Positions 10,270 to 19,924 are shown, counted from the stretch's first letter. The stretch is 64,000 nucleotides of DNA from Marinobacter zhanjiangensis (GCF_014651935.1 NZ_BMXV01000002.1:310001-374000), one strand, 5' to 3'. The notes: generated by a model from the letters alone, not told the origin. Program-made: numbers and translations.

Positions 10270-11749
10270 GGGACATCAGGTAGTCGACCAGCAGAGGCAC
10301 CGGACGCCCAGTGGAACCCTTGGCCTTGCCGGATAACCATGCCGTGCCGGCGATGTCCAGGTGTGCCCAACGGTAGTCTTTGGCAAAGCGGGACAGGAAA
10401 CAGGCGGCGGTAATGGTGCCCGCCGGGCGACCGCCGATGTTCTGCATGTCGGCGAAGTTGCTGTCCAGCTGGCTCTGGTACTCGTCCCACAGGGGCAGGC
10501 GCCAGGCCCGGTCACCGGCCCGCTCGCCAGCGGCCAGCAGCTCGTCAGCCAGGTCGTCATTGTTGGCCAGGAGGCCGGTGGCCTGGTGGCCCAGGGCGAT
10601 AATGGCAGCGCCGGTAAGGGTGGCCATGTCCACCACCACTTCCGGGTCGTACTTCTTGACGTAGGTGAGGGCATCGCACAGCACCAGGCGGCCTTCGGCA
10701 TCGGTGTTGAGAATCTCGATGGTCTGGCCGGACATGGAGGTGACAATGTCGCCCGGACGGGTGGCAGTGCCGCTGGGCATGTTCTCGGCGGCGGCGACAA
10801 CGGCGACCACGTTGATTTTTGGCCTGGTTTCGGCGATCGCCTGCATGGTGCCGAACACTGCTGCGGCGCCGCCCATGTCGTATTTCATCTCATCCATGCC
10901 TTCGCCGGGCTTGAGGCTGATACCGCCAGTGTCGAAGGTGATGCCCTTGCCGACCAGTACATAAGGCTTGTCTTTCGCCTTGCCGCCCTTGTATTCCATC
11001 ACGATCAGGCGCGCGGGCTGGGCGCTGCCGGCGGAAACCGAGAGCAGACTGTTCATGCCCAGTTTCTTCATCTGTTTTTCGTCCAGCACTTCGGTCTTGA
11101 TGACCTCATGCTCCCGGGCCAGATCCTTCGCCCGGTCGGCCAGCCAACTGGGGTGACAGACGTTGGGCGGGGTGTTGCCCAGGTCGCGGGTGAAGTTCAT
11201 GCCCCGGCCGGTGGCCAGGCCCAGGTTAAACGAATCCTTGAGGGCCTTGCCGGCGCCTGAGGCCAGCACGGTGACTTTGGCCAGCTTGCGCTTTGGCGGC
11301 TGCTCACTCTTGAACTCGGTGAAGGTGTAGAATTGTTCTTCCAGGGTACGGCCAATCAGGCTCAGCCTGGCGCCTTCGGAGGTTGTGGCCTCCTCGCCGT
11401 TGAGTGGTGTGTCGGCAAGCGCGACGATCGCATCTTTGGCCGGGCTGTCCTTGAGGACACCTGCCGCCGCGATAAGGGCCTTGCGATAATCGGCGGGTTT
11501 CCGGTCCTGGTCCTTGCCGGTACCGACCACCAGTAACCGGCTCCAGGGGGCGTCTGGAGTGGGAACAAGCAGCGTGCTGGCATTCTTGCCGGATATATCA
11601 CCGTTATTGTGCAGGGCCTTCAGCTGTCCGCCCATGATCTCGTCGGCCTGAGTGGTCGAGGCGGGCCAGTCGCCTTTTTCCGGTACGGCCACGACCAGAC
11701 ATTCGGTTCTGGCACTGCTGATTGCTTTGCTGCTCAGGGTGAAACTCAT
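10256..11749 (-). CDS. pepA: Cytosol aminopeptidase (leucyl aminopeptidase)
   Basis: 497 residues, typical of the M17 family. A dizinc or manganese hexameric aminopeptidase that removes N-terminal leucine and other residues; in relatives it also binds DNA and assists site-specific recombination at cer-type sites. Metal and active-site residues are visible: K268 and D273 ([15 protein letters not shown], 268-281), D291 (MKYDMGGAA), and D350, E352 and R354 in the M17 signature [14 protein letters not shown] (348-361). The N-terminal regulatory domain is present. First gene of the pepA-holC-(valS) run and divergent from lptF, as in Pseudomonas. Confidence 0.97.
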   Translation of the reverse strand: MSFTLSSKAISSARTECLVVAVPEKGDWPASTTQADEIMGGQLKALHNNGDISGKNASTLLVPTPDAPWSRLLVVGTGKDQDRKPADYRKALIAAAGVLKDSPAKDAIVALADTPLNGEEATTSEGARLSLIGRTLEEQFYTFTEFKSEQPPKRKLAKVTVLASGAGKALKDSFNLGLATGRGMNFTRDLGNTPPNVCHPSWLADRAKDLAREHEVIKTEVLDEKQMKKLGMNSLLSVSAGSAQPARLIVMEYKGGKAKDKPYVLVGKGITFDTGGISLKPGEGMDEMKYDMGGAAAVFGTMQAIAETRPKINVVAVVAAAENMPSGTATRPGDIVTSMSGQTIEILNTDAEGRLVLCDALTYVKKYDPEVVVDMATLTGAAIIALGHQATGLLANNDDLADELLAAGERAGDRAWRLPLWDEYQSQLDSNFADMQNIGGRPAGTITAACFLSRFAKDYRWAHLDIAGTAWLSGKAKGSTGRPVPLLVDYLMSHAGK

Positions 11750-11866
11750 GGCGACTCCTGATGGTTGTCGGCAGGTTGAAAGGGATATTCCTATAGCATC
11801 GGGGTCTGCTCCCGATTTATCAAGCGTGTAGATGCATTTCCCGATTTCGGGGAGTTGCTCTGTACC

Positions 11867-11896
11867 CTGTCATTTGTGGTGCAGGTTCCATAGAAT
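11867..11896 (+). promoter_or_regulatory. Candidate lptF promoter
   Basis: CTGTCA (11867-11872) and TAGAAT (11891-11896) are separated by 18 bases and lie 45 bases before the lptF start, in the divergent gap with pepA. Both hexamers are recognisable sigma-70 variants. This would drive the overlapping lptF-lptG pair. Confidence 0.45.
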
Positions 11897-11941
11897 AGCG
11901 CCCATTCATTACGCTGGTCACAGCCCATTGCGAGGCCTTTC

Positions 11942-13051
11942 TTGAGCATCATTTTTCGCTACCTGACCCGCCAGACCCTGGCCACCATGCTTGCCGTTTC
12001 CGGTGTGCTGCTGATGGTGTTCATGAGCGGCCGGTTCATCAAGTACCTGGCTGAGGCAGCCGCCGGCGAGCTGTCGGCTGACGTGCTGTTTGCGATCATG
12101 GGCTATCGTTTTCCCGGCTTTCTCGAGCTGATCCTTCCCTTGGGTTTCTTTATCGGCATTCTGCTTGCCTATGGCCGGATGTATCTGGAAAGCGAGATGA
12201 CGGTGCTGTTTGCCTGCGGCGTCAGCGACCGGCAGGTGCTTGGCCACACTCTGGTTGCGGGGTTCGTGGTCATGCTGCTGGTCGGTGCCATGAGCCTGTG
12301 GGTAACCCCCTGGGGCATGAAAAATGTCGATCGCATCTTCAACGAACAGAGCCAGGCCACAGAGTTCGAGATGCTGACGCCGGGGCGCTTTCAGAGCCTG
12401 GATGATGGCGGGCGGGTGACCTACACCCGGTCGCTCAGTGATGACAGGCGCATGCTCCAGGGTGTCTTCATCGCCGAGTATTCGGAAACCGATGAACAAC
12501 TGAGCCTGGTGGTGGCTGACGAGGGTTCGCAGTTCGTGGACGATGAAACTGGCAGCCGCTTCCTGGTGCTGGAGAACGGAGCGCGCTTCCAGGGACTGCC
12601 CGGCGAACTGGACTACTCGGTGACGGAGTTCGAAGCCTACGGGCTCAAGATAGCCGAACAGGACGCCCGGGGCAGCATTGACGAAGAGGGGCTGAGTACC
12701 GCGGCGCTGATGCGATCCGATGACCCGGAACTGCGGGCGCTGCTGCACTGGCGCTTTTCGCTGCCACTGATCGTACCGGTGGTGACCCTGCTGGCGGTGC
12801 GGCTGAGCCGGGTGAATCCGCGCCAGGGGCGGTTCTTCCACCTGCTGCCGGCCATGATGATCTATATCCTCTACCTGGGCCTGCTGATTGTCGCGAGGGA
12901 TGCGCTGGCCTCCGGCAGGGTGCCTGAATGGATCGGCATGGCCTGGGTACATGTGCTGTTCCTGGCGCTCGGCCTGTGGCTGCAGTTTGGTCCGGCCTGG
13001 CTGCGCCGGCGCCGGCTTGAGCGTGAAGGAGGTGCCCGTGCGCAGGCTTGA
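11942..13051 (+). CDS. lptF: Lipopolysaccharide export permease LptF
   Basis: 369 residues. LptF and LptG form the inner-membrane part of the LptB2FGC transporter that extracts lipopolysaccharide from the inner membrane and passes it to LptC/LptA. The start is a TTG at 11942 giving MSIIFRYLTRQTL, matching the family N-terminus. Three N-terminal membrane segments (with LLMVFMSGRFIKYL and the cytosolic coupling region RMYLESEMTVLFACGVSDRQ that contacts LptB), a periplasmic beta-jellyroll domain (about 130-265), and three C-terminal segments ending in an arginine-rich tail are all visible. It overlaps lptG by 14 bases. Confidence 0.95.
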   Translation: MSIIFRYLTRQTLATMLAVSGVLLMVFMSGRFIKYLAEAAAGELSADVLFAIMGYRFPGFLELILPLGFFIGILLAYGRMYLESEMTVLFACGVSDRQVLGHTLVAGFVVMLLVGAMSLWVTPWGMKNVDRIFNEQSQATEFEMLTPGRFQSLDDGGRVTYTRSLSDDRRMLQGVFIAEYSETDEQLSLVVADEGSQFVDDETGSRFLVLENGARFQGLPGELDYSVTEFEAYGLKIAEQDARGSIDEEGLSTAALMRSDDPELRALLHWRFSLPLIVPVVTLLAVRLSRVNPRQGRFFHLLPAMMIYILYLGLLIVARDALASGRVPEWIGMAWVHVLFLALGLWLQFGPAWLRRRRLEREGGARAQA

Positions 13052-14099
13052 CCGTTACATCATGGGCAACGTGGGTGGCGCCATGTTTCTGGTGATGCTG
13101 GTGGTGTTGTCGCTGGACCTGATATTCGGTTACATCGCCGAGCTAGAGGATACCCGCAACGATTACCAGGCGTTCGAGGCGGTCATCTATATGCTGCTGA
13201 CCCTGCCCCGACGCATCTACGATTACCTGCCCCTGGGCGCCTTCATGGGTTGCCTGGTGGGGCTGGGGGCGATGGCCAGCTCATCGGAGCTGACCGTGAT
13301 ACGGGCCGCGGGAGTCTCCATCAAGCGGATTGTCTGGTCGGCCATGAAGCCGGCGCTGGTGGTGGTGCTGATTGGCCTGGTTATCGGTGAGTATGTGGCG
13401 CCCCCGGCGGAGCGCATGGCCCAGAGCCAGAAGGCGGTCGCCCGGGGCGGGGCCGGCAATATTGCCGATTCCGGCGGCGTCTGGCACCGGGAAGGGGATA
13501 CCTTTATCCATCTCAATGCTGTCAGGCCCGGAGGGGAGCTTCAGGGGGTCGCGCTATTTCGCTTCAACGACGACCGCTGGCTCGTATCCGCCAGTTACGC
13601 GGAGTCCGCGACGTACCAGGGCGGTTACTGGCAGTTGCAGGATGTCCGCAAGACCTACCTGTCCCGGGACAATACACGCCAGGAGCGGGTGGCGCAGGAA
13701 CGCTGGGAAAGCGGCCTGACCCCGGATGTGCTCAGCGTGCTGGTGGTCAAGCCCGAAAACCTGCCCCTGAGCGGGTTGTTCACCTACGCCAGTTACCTGG
13801 ATGAGCAGGGACTCAACTCCGGCCAGTACTGGCTGGCGTTCTGGAAAAAGGTGCTGATGCCATTGGGCACCGGGGTGATGGTGATTGTCGCCATTTCGTT
13901 TATCTTCGGCCCGCTGCGTTCCGTCACCATGGGGTTCCGCGTGTTCACCGGGCTGATTGTTGGCCTGCTGTTCAAGTACATGCAGGATCTGCTGGGGCCC
14001 ATGAGCCTGGTGTTCGGCTTCAACCCGGTGCTGGCGATTCTCATACCCATTCTGATCAGCGGTGCCGTCGGCGCCTGGCTGATGCGCCGGGCGGGCTGA
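13038..14099 (+). CDS. lptG: Lipopolysaccharide export permease LptG
   Basis: 353 residues from a GTG at 13038, which is preceded by a strong AAGGAGGT seven bases away inside the end of lptF; a longer upstream reading is out of character with the family. The protein (MRRLDRYIMGNVGGAMFLV) has three membrane segments, the SSELTVIRAAGVSIKRI coupling region facing LptB, a periplasmic jellyroll (about 130-260), and three C-terminal segments ending GAWLMRRAG. It partners LptF in LPS export. It is convergent with the RDD gene only 8 bases away. Confidence 0.96.
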   Translation: MRRLDRYIMGNVGGAMFLVMLVVLSLDLIFGYIAELEDTRNDYQAFEAVIYMLLTLPRRIYDYLPLGAFMGCLVGLGAMASSSELTVIRAAGVSIKRIVWSAMKPALVVVLIGLVIGEYVAPPAERMAQSQKAVARGGAGNIADSGGVWHREGDTFIHLNAVRPGGELQGVALFRFNDDRWLVSASYAESATYQGGYWQLQDVRKTYLSRDNTRQERVAQERWESGLTPDVLSVLVVKPENLPLSGLFTYASYLDEQGLNSGQYWLAFWKKVLMPLGTGVMVIVAISFIFGPLRSVTMGFRVFTGLIVGLLFKYMQDLLGPMSLVFGFNPVLAILIPILISGAVGAWLMRRAG

Positions 14100-14107
14100 G
14101 CAGGTTT

Positions 14108-14644
14108 TCAGGCCTTGTTCTGCTTTGGTGTTGCTACTACTACGCTATTGGACGCCCGGTCAGTCAGGGACAGGCCGTTGATCGGGTAGAACAGTGCGAT
14201 GATCGCGGGAGCGGTCAGAAGCAGGGTGACAGAGCCGATGTAATAGCCGGCCAGCATGGCAAGAAAAATGACGGCCGCCGCCGTGCCATACCGAAGCAGC
14301 GCCTGGGTCCAGCTCACCGATGTGCCGTCGAGGTTCTCGATGCGAATGCGCCAGACCTGCATGCCCAGGGTCTGGCCGACACGGGTCCAGAAATAGGCAA
14401 AGAACACGTAGAGCACCAGGAACAGTACGAAGGTCAGCCCCGGGTCACCGGACAGCTGACCGGCTTCCGCCATCTTTTCGTAACGCTCCCAGCCGGTCAC
14501 CCAGCCCGCGATCATGGTGTAGATCCAGGTGGCTACCAGCAGCACGGCGATGCAGATCAGGCCGTCATAGATGATGGCCAGTGCCCGCTTGAGCGCGGAG
14601 GCGGGTGGCGGCAATTCCTCGGCGTCATGAAAGCGACGGGGCAT
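14108..14644 (-). CDS. RDD family membrane protein
   Basis: 178 residues with the RDD signature: an N-terminal arginine before the first membrane helix (LKRALAIIYDGLICIAVLLV, with the D of YDG), a second helix (FVLFLVLYVFFAYFW) followed by TLGMQVWRIRIENLDG, and two C-terminal hydrophobic stretches. RDD proteins are small inner-membrane proteins of unclear and probably varied function, some linked to ion transport. It stands next to lptFG and alaS, a placement also seen in Pseudomonas, but the position does not define a role. A single-gene transcript is likely. Confidence 0.88.
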   Translation of the reverse strand: MPRRFHDAEELPPPASALKRALAIIYDGLICIAVLLVATWIYTMIAGWVTGWERYEKMAEAGQLSGDPGLTFVLFLVLYVFFAYFWTRVGQTLGMQVWRIRIENLDGTSVSWTQALLRYGTAAAVIFLAMLAGYYIGSVTLLLTAPAIIALFYPINGLSLTDRASNSVVVATPKQNKA

Positions 14645-14687
14645 GGGGGCTCCTGTGTGGTTTCACGTTTTTCCTGATTTCGGCGTG

Positions 14688-14696
14688 TGCTAGAGT
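14688..14696 (+). promoter_or_regulatory. Candidate extended -10 promoter for alaS
   Basis: TGC followed by TAGAGT (14691-14696) forms an extended -10 about 90 bases before the alaS start, in the gap divergent from the RDD gene. No convincing -35 is visible at 17 bases, which is common for extended -10 promoters. Confidence 0.4.
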
Positions 14697-14788
14697 AGCG
14701 GATTTGCACATGCATGTAATCAATTGCGGCCCCGGGGACGATTGCCCCGTGTTTCTGGCCCATGTCTCTCGAAAGGTATCAAAGGTCT

Positions 14789-17419
14789 ATGAAAACCGCA
14801 GAGTTGCGTCAGGCGTTTCTCAAGTATTTTGAACAGCAGGGGCATACCATTGTGCCCAGCAGTTCGCTGGTTCCCCACGACGACCCCACGCTGCTGTTCA
14901 CCAATGCGGGTATGAACCAGTTCAAGGATGTCTTCCTTGGTCGCGAGGAGCGCGATTATGTTCGTGCCACCAGCTCCCAGAAGTGCGTCCGGGCCGGGGG
15001 CAAGCACAATGATCTGGAAAACGTGGGTTATACCGCCCGTCACCATACCTTCTTCGAGATGCTGGGCAACTTCAGTTTCGGCGACTATTTCAAGCGTGAA
15101 GCCATCCACTTTGCGTGGACCTTCCTCACCGGGGAGCAATGGCTGAAATTGCCTCAGGAGAAGCTCTGGATCACGGTCTACGCGGACGACGAGGAAGCCT
15201 TCAATATCTGGAATCAGGAAGTCGGTGTTCCCGCCGAGCGCATTATCCGCATCGGTGACAACAAGGGTGCCCGTTTCGCTTCCGACAACTTCTGGCAGAT
15301 GGGTGACACCGGCCCCTGCGGCCCCTGCTCGGAAATCTTCTACGACCATGGCCCCGATGTGGCCGGCGGCCCCCCCGGCAGCCCCGAGGAAGACGGCGAT
15401 CGCTACATCGAGATCTGGAACGTGGTCTTTATGCAGTACAACCGTACCGCCGACGGCGAGATGCTCCCGCTGCCCAAGCCCTCGGTGGATACCGGCATGG
15501 GTCTGGAGCGCATTACCGCCGTGCTGCAGGGCGTGCACAGCAATTATGAAATCGACCTGTTCCAGGACCTGCTGAAGGCGGCGTCCGACGTGTTGGGCGG
15601 TGTCGCCACCACCGAGGCGTCCCTGCGGGTAGTGGCGGACCATATCCGGTCCTGTGCCTTCCTTATTGCCGATGGCGTCATGCCGTCCAACGAGGGCCGT
15701 GGTTCCGTGCTGCGCCGGATCATTCGCCGTGCCGCCCGTCACGGCAACAAGCTGGGTGCGTCCGGCCCGTTCTTCCACAAGCTGGTGGGCGCGCTGGTGG
15801 ATCTGATGGGGGATGCCTACCCGCAACTGCGCAGCAGCCAGAAGCAGATTGAAAAGGTGCTGCTGCAGGAAGAAGAGCAGTTCGCCAAGACCCTCGACAA
15901 GGGGCTGCGCCTGCTGGAGCAGGATATCGCCGGCCTCAAGGGTAGCGAAATTCCCGGGGAAACCATCTTTACCCTCTATGACACCTATGGCTTCCCGGTG
16001 GACCTGACCAATGACATTGCCCGCGAGCGTGGCCTGACCCTGGACTACGAGGGTTACGAGAAGGCCATGGAACGCCAGCGTGAGCAGGCCCGGTCGGCGA
16101 GCAAGTTCGGTATCGATTACAACGCCGCCGGCATCAAGCTGGAAGGCAAGACCGAATTTACCGGTTATGAGCATATCGACGGCCACGAAACCATCCGTAC
16201 GGTCCTGGTGGGTGGTGAGGAGAAGGCTGCCGAGGCCGGTGACGAAGCGGTCATCGTGCTGGAGCGAACACCCTTCTATGCCGAGTCCGGTGGTCAGGTA
16301 GGTGACACCGGTCTGCTGACCTGGAGTGGTGGCCGCTTCCAGGTGAATGATACCCGCAAGGAAGGTGACAACCACCTGCATATCGGCACCGTGGTAGAAG
16401 GCGACTTCACCCCCGGGCAGGAGGTGGACGCACGGATTGATCACAAGCGTCGTGAAGACACCAAGAAAAATCACTCCGCCACGCACCTGATGCATGCCGC
16501 GCTGCGCAATGTGCTGGGCGAGCACGTGAGCCAGAAGGGCTCGCTGGTGGATCCGGACAAGCTGCGCTTCGATTTCTCTCATTTCGAGCCGCTGACGGAG
16601 GAGCAGCTGTCGGAGATTGAGCGTCAGGTTAACGAGGAAATTCTGGCCAACACGCCGGTCCAGACTGAGCTGATGGATATCGAAAGCGCGAAGGACAAGG
16701 GTGCCATTGCCCTGTTCGGCGAAAAGTACGGCGACACTGTTCGGGTGCTGAGCATGGGTGCCGACGATTACTCGGTCGAGCTCTGTGGCGGCACTCATGT
16801 CGCACGTACCGGTGATATTGGCCTGTTCCGCATCACCTCTGAAAGCGGCGTCTCCGCCGGCGTCCGCCGTATCGAGGCGGTGACCGGATTTGGTGCCCTG
16901 CGCTGGGTCAGCAAAACGGAAGAAACCCTGGATCGTGTCGGCAAGCTGGTCCGGGGTAACCGTGACACCGTGGTGGACAAGGTACAGGCGGTCATCGATC
17001 GCAATCGCCAGCTGGAAAAAGAGGTCGAGCAGCTCAAGGGCAAGCTGGCCAGTTCTGCCGGTGCCGATCTGGCGGGCTCCGCGGTTGACGTCAAGGGGCT
17101 GAAAGTGGTGGCTGCGCAGCTTGATGGCGCTGATCGCAAGTCACTGATGGAAACCGCCGATCAGCTCAAGAACAAGCTGGGCGAAGGCGTCGTGGTGCTG
17201 GCCAGTGTTGAGGATGGCAAAATTACCCTGGTGGCCGGGGTCACCAAGTCCGCGACGTCTCGTATCAAGGCCGGCGACCTGATGAAGCACCTTGCCGGAC
17301 AAGTGGAGGGCAAGGGCGGCGGCCGCCCCGACATGGCCCAGGGTGGCGGCAACAACCCGGCTGCGCTGCCGGCTGCACTTGAGGGCGTGGCCGGCTGGGT
17401 AGAGGAAAACGCCGGCTGA
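14789..17419 (+). CDS. alaS: Alanyl-tRNA synthetase
   Basis: 876 residues from the ATG at 14789 ([18 protein letters not shown]), the usual AlaRS N-terminus and length, with AAAGGT five bases upstream; an earlier in-frame ATG at 14762 would add nine atypical residues. It charges tRNA-Ala and hydrolyses mischarged Ser/Gly-tRNA. Class II catalytic motifs occupy the first part ([23 protein letters not shown]). The editing-domain zinc ligands are H562 and H566 (HSATH) and C666 and H670 (CGGTH). The C-terminal glycine-rich C-Ala domain closes the protein. alaS-lysC-csrA order is shared with Pseudomonas. Confidence 0.98.
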   Translation: MKTAELRQAFLKYFEQQGHTIVPSSSLVPHDDPTLLFTNAGMNQFKDVFLGREERDYVRATSSQKCVRAGGKHNDLENVGYTARHHTFFEMLGNFSFGDYFKREAIHFAWTFLTGEQWLKLPQEKLWITVYADDEEAFNIWNQEVGVPAERIIRIGDNKGARFASDNFWQMGDTGPCGPCSEIFYDHGPDVAGGPPGSPEEDGDRYIEIWNVVFMQYNRTADGEMLPLPKPSVDTGMGLERITAVLQGVHSNYEIDLFQDLLKAASDVLGGVATTEASLRVVADHIRSCAFLIADGVMPSNEGRGSVLRRIIRRAARHGNKLGASGPFFHKLVGALVDLMGDAYPQLRSSQKQIEKVLLQEEEQFAKTLDKGLRLLEQDIAGLKGSEIPGETIFTLYDTYGFPVDLTNDIARERGLTLDYEGYEKAMERQREQARSASKFGIDYNAAGIKLEGKTEFTGYEHIDGHETIRTVLVGGEEKAAEAGDEAVIVLERTPFYAESGGQVGDTGLLTWSGGRFQVNDTRKEGDNHLHIGTVVEGDFTPGQEVDARIDHKRREDTKKNHSATHLMHAALRNVLGEHVSQKGSLVDPDKLRFDFSHFEPLTEEQLSEIERQVNEEILANTPVQTELMDIESAKDKGAIALFGEKYGDTVRVLSMGADDYSVELCGGTHVARTGDIGLFRITSESGVSAGVRRIEAVTGFGALRWVSKTEETLDRVGKLVRGNRDTVVDKVQAVIDRNRQLEKEVEQLKGKLASSAGADLAGSAVDVKGLKVVAAQLDGADRKSLMETADQLKNKLGEGVVVLASVEDGKITLVAGVTKSATSRIKAGDLMKHLAGQVEGKGGGRPDMAQGGGNNPAALPAALEGVAGWVEENAG

Positions 17420-17471
17420 TTGAAATGTGAAATCGCCGGCTCGCGGCTGTCTTTTGATCGACAACCGTGTG

Positions 17472-17477
17472 TATAAT
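17472..17477 (+). promoter_or_regulatory. -10 element of a probable lysC promoter
   Basis: A perfect TATAAT lies 53 bases after the alaS stop. A match to the -35 consensus at 16-19 bases is weak (CTGTCT region near 17447). Transcription from here would begin near 17484 and produce a leader of about 140 bases before lysC that contains the folded element at 17492-17592. Confidence 0.5.
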
Positions 17478-17491
17478 TCGGCGGTTTTTTC

Positions 17492-17592
17492 GGCCGGGCA
17501 CGCGGATGCCCGGCCTTCGGGGCGGCCCGATTCCGACACTGGTGTTCCGTATAGGCAAGTCGCACACGGAACACTGGCCGGGGTCGGGCCGC
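17492..17592 (+). ncRNA. Structured lysC leader: hairpin plus long two-stage stem
   Basis: Two independent structures are exact. Hairpin 1: GGCCGGGC (17492-17499) pairs with GCCCGGCC (17508-17515) across eight bases. Structure 2: an outer stem GCGGCCCGA (17522-17530) with TCGGGCCGC (17584-17592), and an inner stem GTGTTCCGT (17542-17550) with ACGGAACAC (17566-17574), all without mismatch. Together they fill most of the 149 bases between the -10 box and lysC, ending 34 bases before the start codon. I see none of the conserved features of the lysine riboswitch. It could be a new aspartokinase leader, an attenuator or a processed RNA; there is no U-run after the outer stem. Confidence 0.55.
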
Positions 17593-17626
17593 TTGGTATC
17601 CCTGACCGGATAATTTCAGGAAGAAC

Positions 17627-18862
17627 ATGGCTCTGCTGGTTCAGAAGTTCGGAGGTACATCCGTCGGCTCGGTCGAGCGGATCGAGGCGGTTGCGGACAG
17701 GCTCTGTCGTTCGCGGAATGACGGCCACGATGTCGTGGTCGTGGTGTCTGCCATGAGTGGTGAAACCAACCGCCTGATCGCCCTGGCTAACGATATCATG
17801 GAGGAACCCACTCCCCGCGAGATGGACGTGCTGGTGTCTACCGGCGAACAGGTCACCATTGCCCTGCTGTCCATGGCCCTGCAGAAGCGGGGCTGCGAGG
17901 CCCGCTCATACACCGGTTCCCAGGTGCGCATCCTTACTGACAGCGCCCACACCAAGGCCCGCATCCAGGACATAGACGAGCGCAATATGCGTGGCGACCT
18001 GGACAAGGGCCGAGTGGTAGTTGTGGCGGGCTTCCAGGGTGTGGACGAACACGGCAATATTACCACCCTGGGCCGCGGCGGGTCGGACACCACGGCCGTG
18101 GCACTGGCTGCGGCGCTGAAAGCGGACGAGTGCCAGATTTACACCGATGTGGATGGTGTCTACACCACCGATCCGCGGGTAGTGGACGCCGCCCGTCGGC
18201 TGGATCGCATTACTTTCGAGGAAATGCTTGAAATGGCGAGCCTAGGCTCCAAGGTCCTGCAGATACGGGCCGTGGAATTTGCCGGCAAGTACAATGTGCC
18301 TTTAAGGGTGCTATCTTCCTTCAAGGAGGGCGAGGGCACCCTGATTACCTTTGAGGACGAAAGCACCATGGAACAACCGGTTGTTTCCGGCATTGCATTT
18401 AACCGAGACGAAGCCAAACTGACCATTTCGGGCGTACCTGATACACCCGGCATTGCGCTTCGTATACTCAAGCCGGTGAGCGATGCGAACATCGAAGTGG
18501 ACATGATTGTCCAGAACGTCGGTGCGGACAATCACACGGATTTTACGTTTACCGTGCATCGCAACGATTTCCGTCGTACCCGCGAGATTCTCGACAAACT
18601 GGCCAGTGAACTCGGTGCCCGTGAAGTGGCCGGTGATGACAGAATTGCCAAGGTCAGTATTGTCGGTGTTGGTATGCGGTCTCACGCCGGTGTGGCCACT
18701 CGCATGTTTGAAGCGCTGTCCAATGAAGGCATTAATATCCGGATGATCTCCACCTCTGAAATCAAGATATCGGTGGTGATTGACGAAAAGTATCTTGAGC
18801 TGGCAGTCAGGGCGCTACACAGCGCGTTTGAGCTGCATACAGCCGAGTCAGAGGCCCGATAA
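17627..18862 (+). CDS. lysC: Aspartate kinase, monofunctional
   Basis: 411 residues. It phosphorylates aspartate, the first step towards lysine, threonine, methionine and diaminopimelate. The kinase domain opens with [15 protein letters not shown] (5-19), followed by [15 protein letters not shown], the STGEQV segment and [14 protein letters not shown]. Two C-terminal ACT domains follow (from about 265, [20 protein letters not shown]; and from about 345, [20 protein letters not shown]), the usual site of feedback inhibition. It follows alaS after 207 bases with its own -10 box and structured leader. An internal start making a separate beta subunit, known in some families, is possible but not demonstrated here. 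Confidence 0.97.
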   Translation: MALLVQKFGGTSVGSVERIEAVADRLCRSRNDGHDVVVVVSAMSGETNRLIALANDIMEEPTPREMDVLVSTGEQVTIALLSMALQKRGCEARSYTGSQVRILTDSAHTKARIQDIDERNMRGDLDKGRVVVVAGFQGVDEHGNITTLGRGGSDTTAVALAAALKADECQIYTDVDGVYTTDPRVVDAARRLDRITFEEMLEMASLGSKVLQIRAVEFAGKYNVPLRVLSSFKEGEGTLITFEDESTMEQPVVSGIAFNRDEAKLTISGVPDTPGIALRILKPVSDANIEVDMIVQNVGADNHTDFTFTVHRNDFRRTREILDKLASELGAREVAGDDRIAKVSIVGVGMRSHAGVATRMFEALSNEGINIRMISTSEIKISVVIDEKYLELAVRALHSAFELHTAESEAR

Positions 18863-19012
18863 AAGGGCGGATAAACAGGTCGGTCCGCCAGGGTCTCGTT
18901 ATAAAAAGGGAACCAAAGTCGCTCTTGAGTCGTCATACTGTTGCCTGTAAGGGATTGTTCGACTTTTGAGCCGGTAGATTCCCGTATAAATTAGTAACTA
19001 ATTGTTCAAGTC

Positions 19013-19046
19013 GGAACAGGTAGCTCTGGAATAGGGAGTAAAGGAC
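19013..19046 (+). promoter_or_regulatory. GGA-rich csrA leader, probable CsrA autoregulatory site
   Basis: Four GGA triplets stand in 34 bases before csrA (19013, 19028, 19035, 19043), the last being the Shine-Dalgarno AAGGA. CsrA binds GGA motifs, and E. coli CsrA represses its own translation through sites overlapping its ribosome site, so the arrangement fits autorepression. A TATAAA at 18985-18990 is a possible -10 for csrA. Confidence 0.55.
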
Positions 19047-19247
19047 ATGTTGATCTTGACCCGCCGCGTAGGCGAAACCCTGATGGTCGGTGACGAAGTC
19101 ACCGTGACTGTGCTGGGTGTGAAAGGAAACCAGGTACGTATCGGTGTGAATGCCCCGAAGGAAGTGGCTGTACACCGTGAAGAAATCTATCAGCGCATCC
19201 AAAGTGAAAAGGGCGATCCGGAAGGCCCGGAACCCGGCAATAGCTGA
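19047..19247 (+). CDS. csrA: Carbon storage regulator CsrA/RsmA
   Basis: 66 residues. A homodimeric RNA-binding protein that controls translation and stability of messages for carbon flux, motility, biofilm and c-di-GMP enzymes. The family sequence is plain: [20 protein letters not shown] at the N-terminus, with the RNA-binding R6-region (LTRRVGE) and the second RNA-binding segment around [13 protein letters not shown] including R44. The C-terminal tail ([14 protein letters not shown]) is slightly longer and acidic/proline-rich. RBS AAAGGA precedes the ATG by one base of spacing after C, partly inside a CsrA-type GGA site. A terminator follows. Confidence 0.98.
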   Translation: MLILTRRVGETLMVGDEVTVTVLGVKGNQVRIGVNAPKEVAVHREEIYQRIQSEKGDPEGPEPGNS

Positions 19248-19287
19248 TTGAGGTACCGGGGCCCGCAGGGGCCCTTGCCCTACGGAT

Positions 19288-19320
19288 AGCCGCCGCGACC
19301 TCAGGGTGTGGCGGCTTTTC
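19288..19320 (+). terminator. Intrinsic terminator after csrA
   Basis: AGCCGCC (19288-19294) pairs with GGCGGCT (19310-19316) over a 15-base loop and runs into TTTT. It lies 40 bases after the csrA stop and separates csrA from the tRNA locus. Confidence 0.75.
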
Positions 19321-19395
19321 CGTTGTGGTTTCAGGGGATGGCTCAGGCAGTCAGAAAAAATCTGTGTCAACCCTATGAAAACAGAAAAATTATGG

Positions 19396-19401
19396 TAGTA
19401 T
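19396..19401 (+). promoter_or_regulatory. Possible -10 of the tRNA-Ser promoter
   Basis: TAGTAT at 19396-19401 is followed by a GC-rich stretch (ACGCGCCG) before the tRNA, the sort of discriminator seen in stringently controlled stable-RNA promoters. No clear -35 was found. Confidence 0.35.
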
Positions 19402-19416
19402 ACGCGCCGTTGTCAC

Positions 19417-19508
<92 letters not shown>

Positions 19509-19567
19509 TCCTTTTTGGTCAATAAAGGAAAGAATGATGGCAGGTTGAGATAGCAATCAACAGATGC

Positions 19568-19644
19568 GCGGCTGTAGCTCCCCGGAGCGCCGGCCGGCTG
19601 GATAAAGCACCTGGCCACGAACCAGGCGGTCGGAAACCCGACCG
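19568..19644 (+). pseudogene. tRNA-Arg-like pseudogene, copy 1 (D-arm insertion, no T arm)
   Basis: The 5' strand GCGGCTGTAGCTC matches the intact tRNA-Arg, then about 16 extra GC-rich bases (CCCGGAGCGCCGGCCG) interrupt the D arm before GGCTGGATAAAGC. The anticodon stem CCTGG/CCAGG is intact, but the loop is CCACGAA, so the universal U33 is C. The T arm and 3' acceptor are missing and replaced by a perfect hairpin CGGTCGG-AAAC-CCGACCG (19627-19644). It cannot work as a normal tRNA. The same altered form recurs at 20031. Confidence 0.8.
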
Positions 19645-19664
19645 AGAAGAGCAGAGTTTGATGC

Positions 19665-19741
19665 GCGGCTGTAGCTCAGCTGGATAGAGTACCTGGCTAC
19701 GAACCAGGCGGTCGGAGGTTCGAATCCTCCCAGCCGCGCCA
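19665..19741 (+). tRNA. tRNA-Arg(ACG), copy 1
   Basis: A complete 77-base tRNA. Acceptor GCGGCTG pairs with CAGCCGC, then discriminator G and encoded CCA. D arm GCTC...GAGT, anticodon stem CCTGG/CCAGG with loop CTACGAA (anticodon ACG, wobble A converted to inosine by TadA), variable CGGTC, T arm GGAGG/CCTCC with TTCGAAT. It is identical to the copy at 20129 and lies 97 bases after a degenerate relative. Confidence 0.97.
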
Positions 19742-19824
19742 TTTATTTGCACAGTCTCATCGTAAACCCGGAGAACGCGACATACTCCAGAGCACGATGG
19801 GATTCGAACCGAAAGAGGTTCGAC
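19742..19824 (+). repeat. Spacer repeat A, copy 1
   Basis: About 83 bases from the CCA end of tRNA-Arg copy 1 to GAGGTTCGACC. Near-identical copies lie at 19925-20008 and 20206-20288. It contains GGGATTCGAACC (reverse complement of a T arm) closely followed by GAGGTTCGA (T-arm sense), so it can fold on itself. Confidence 0.75.
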
Positions 19825-19924
19825 CGTAGTGCGCGGCAGCGCACGGAGGAACGCCGGAGCAACGCGACGGCGGCCCCGATAGGGGTGAGGGCCGAAGGCC
19901 CGCATAATCCTCCCAGCCGCGCCA
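19815..19924 (+). repeat. Element B plus partial tRNA-Arg 3' end, copy 1
   Basis: GAGGTTCGA, a GC-rich insert with hairpins (GTGCGC-GGCA-GCGCAC; then GGCCCC/GGGG and GGCCGAAGGCC), then ATCCTCCCAGCCGCGCCA, the last 18 bases of tRNA-Arg including CCA (19907-19924). It looks like the T arm and acceptor of tRNA-Arg split in the T loop by about 80 bases. Copies 2 and 3 end at 20384 and 20570. Confidence 0.7.

Noticed and set aside
17492..17626. Lysine riboswitch upstream of lysC
   Set aside because: Length and conserved segments of the L box are not present; only the strong stems are supported, so it is reported as an unclassified leader.
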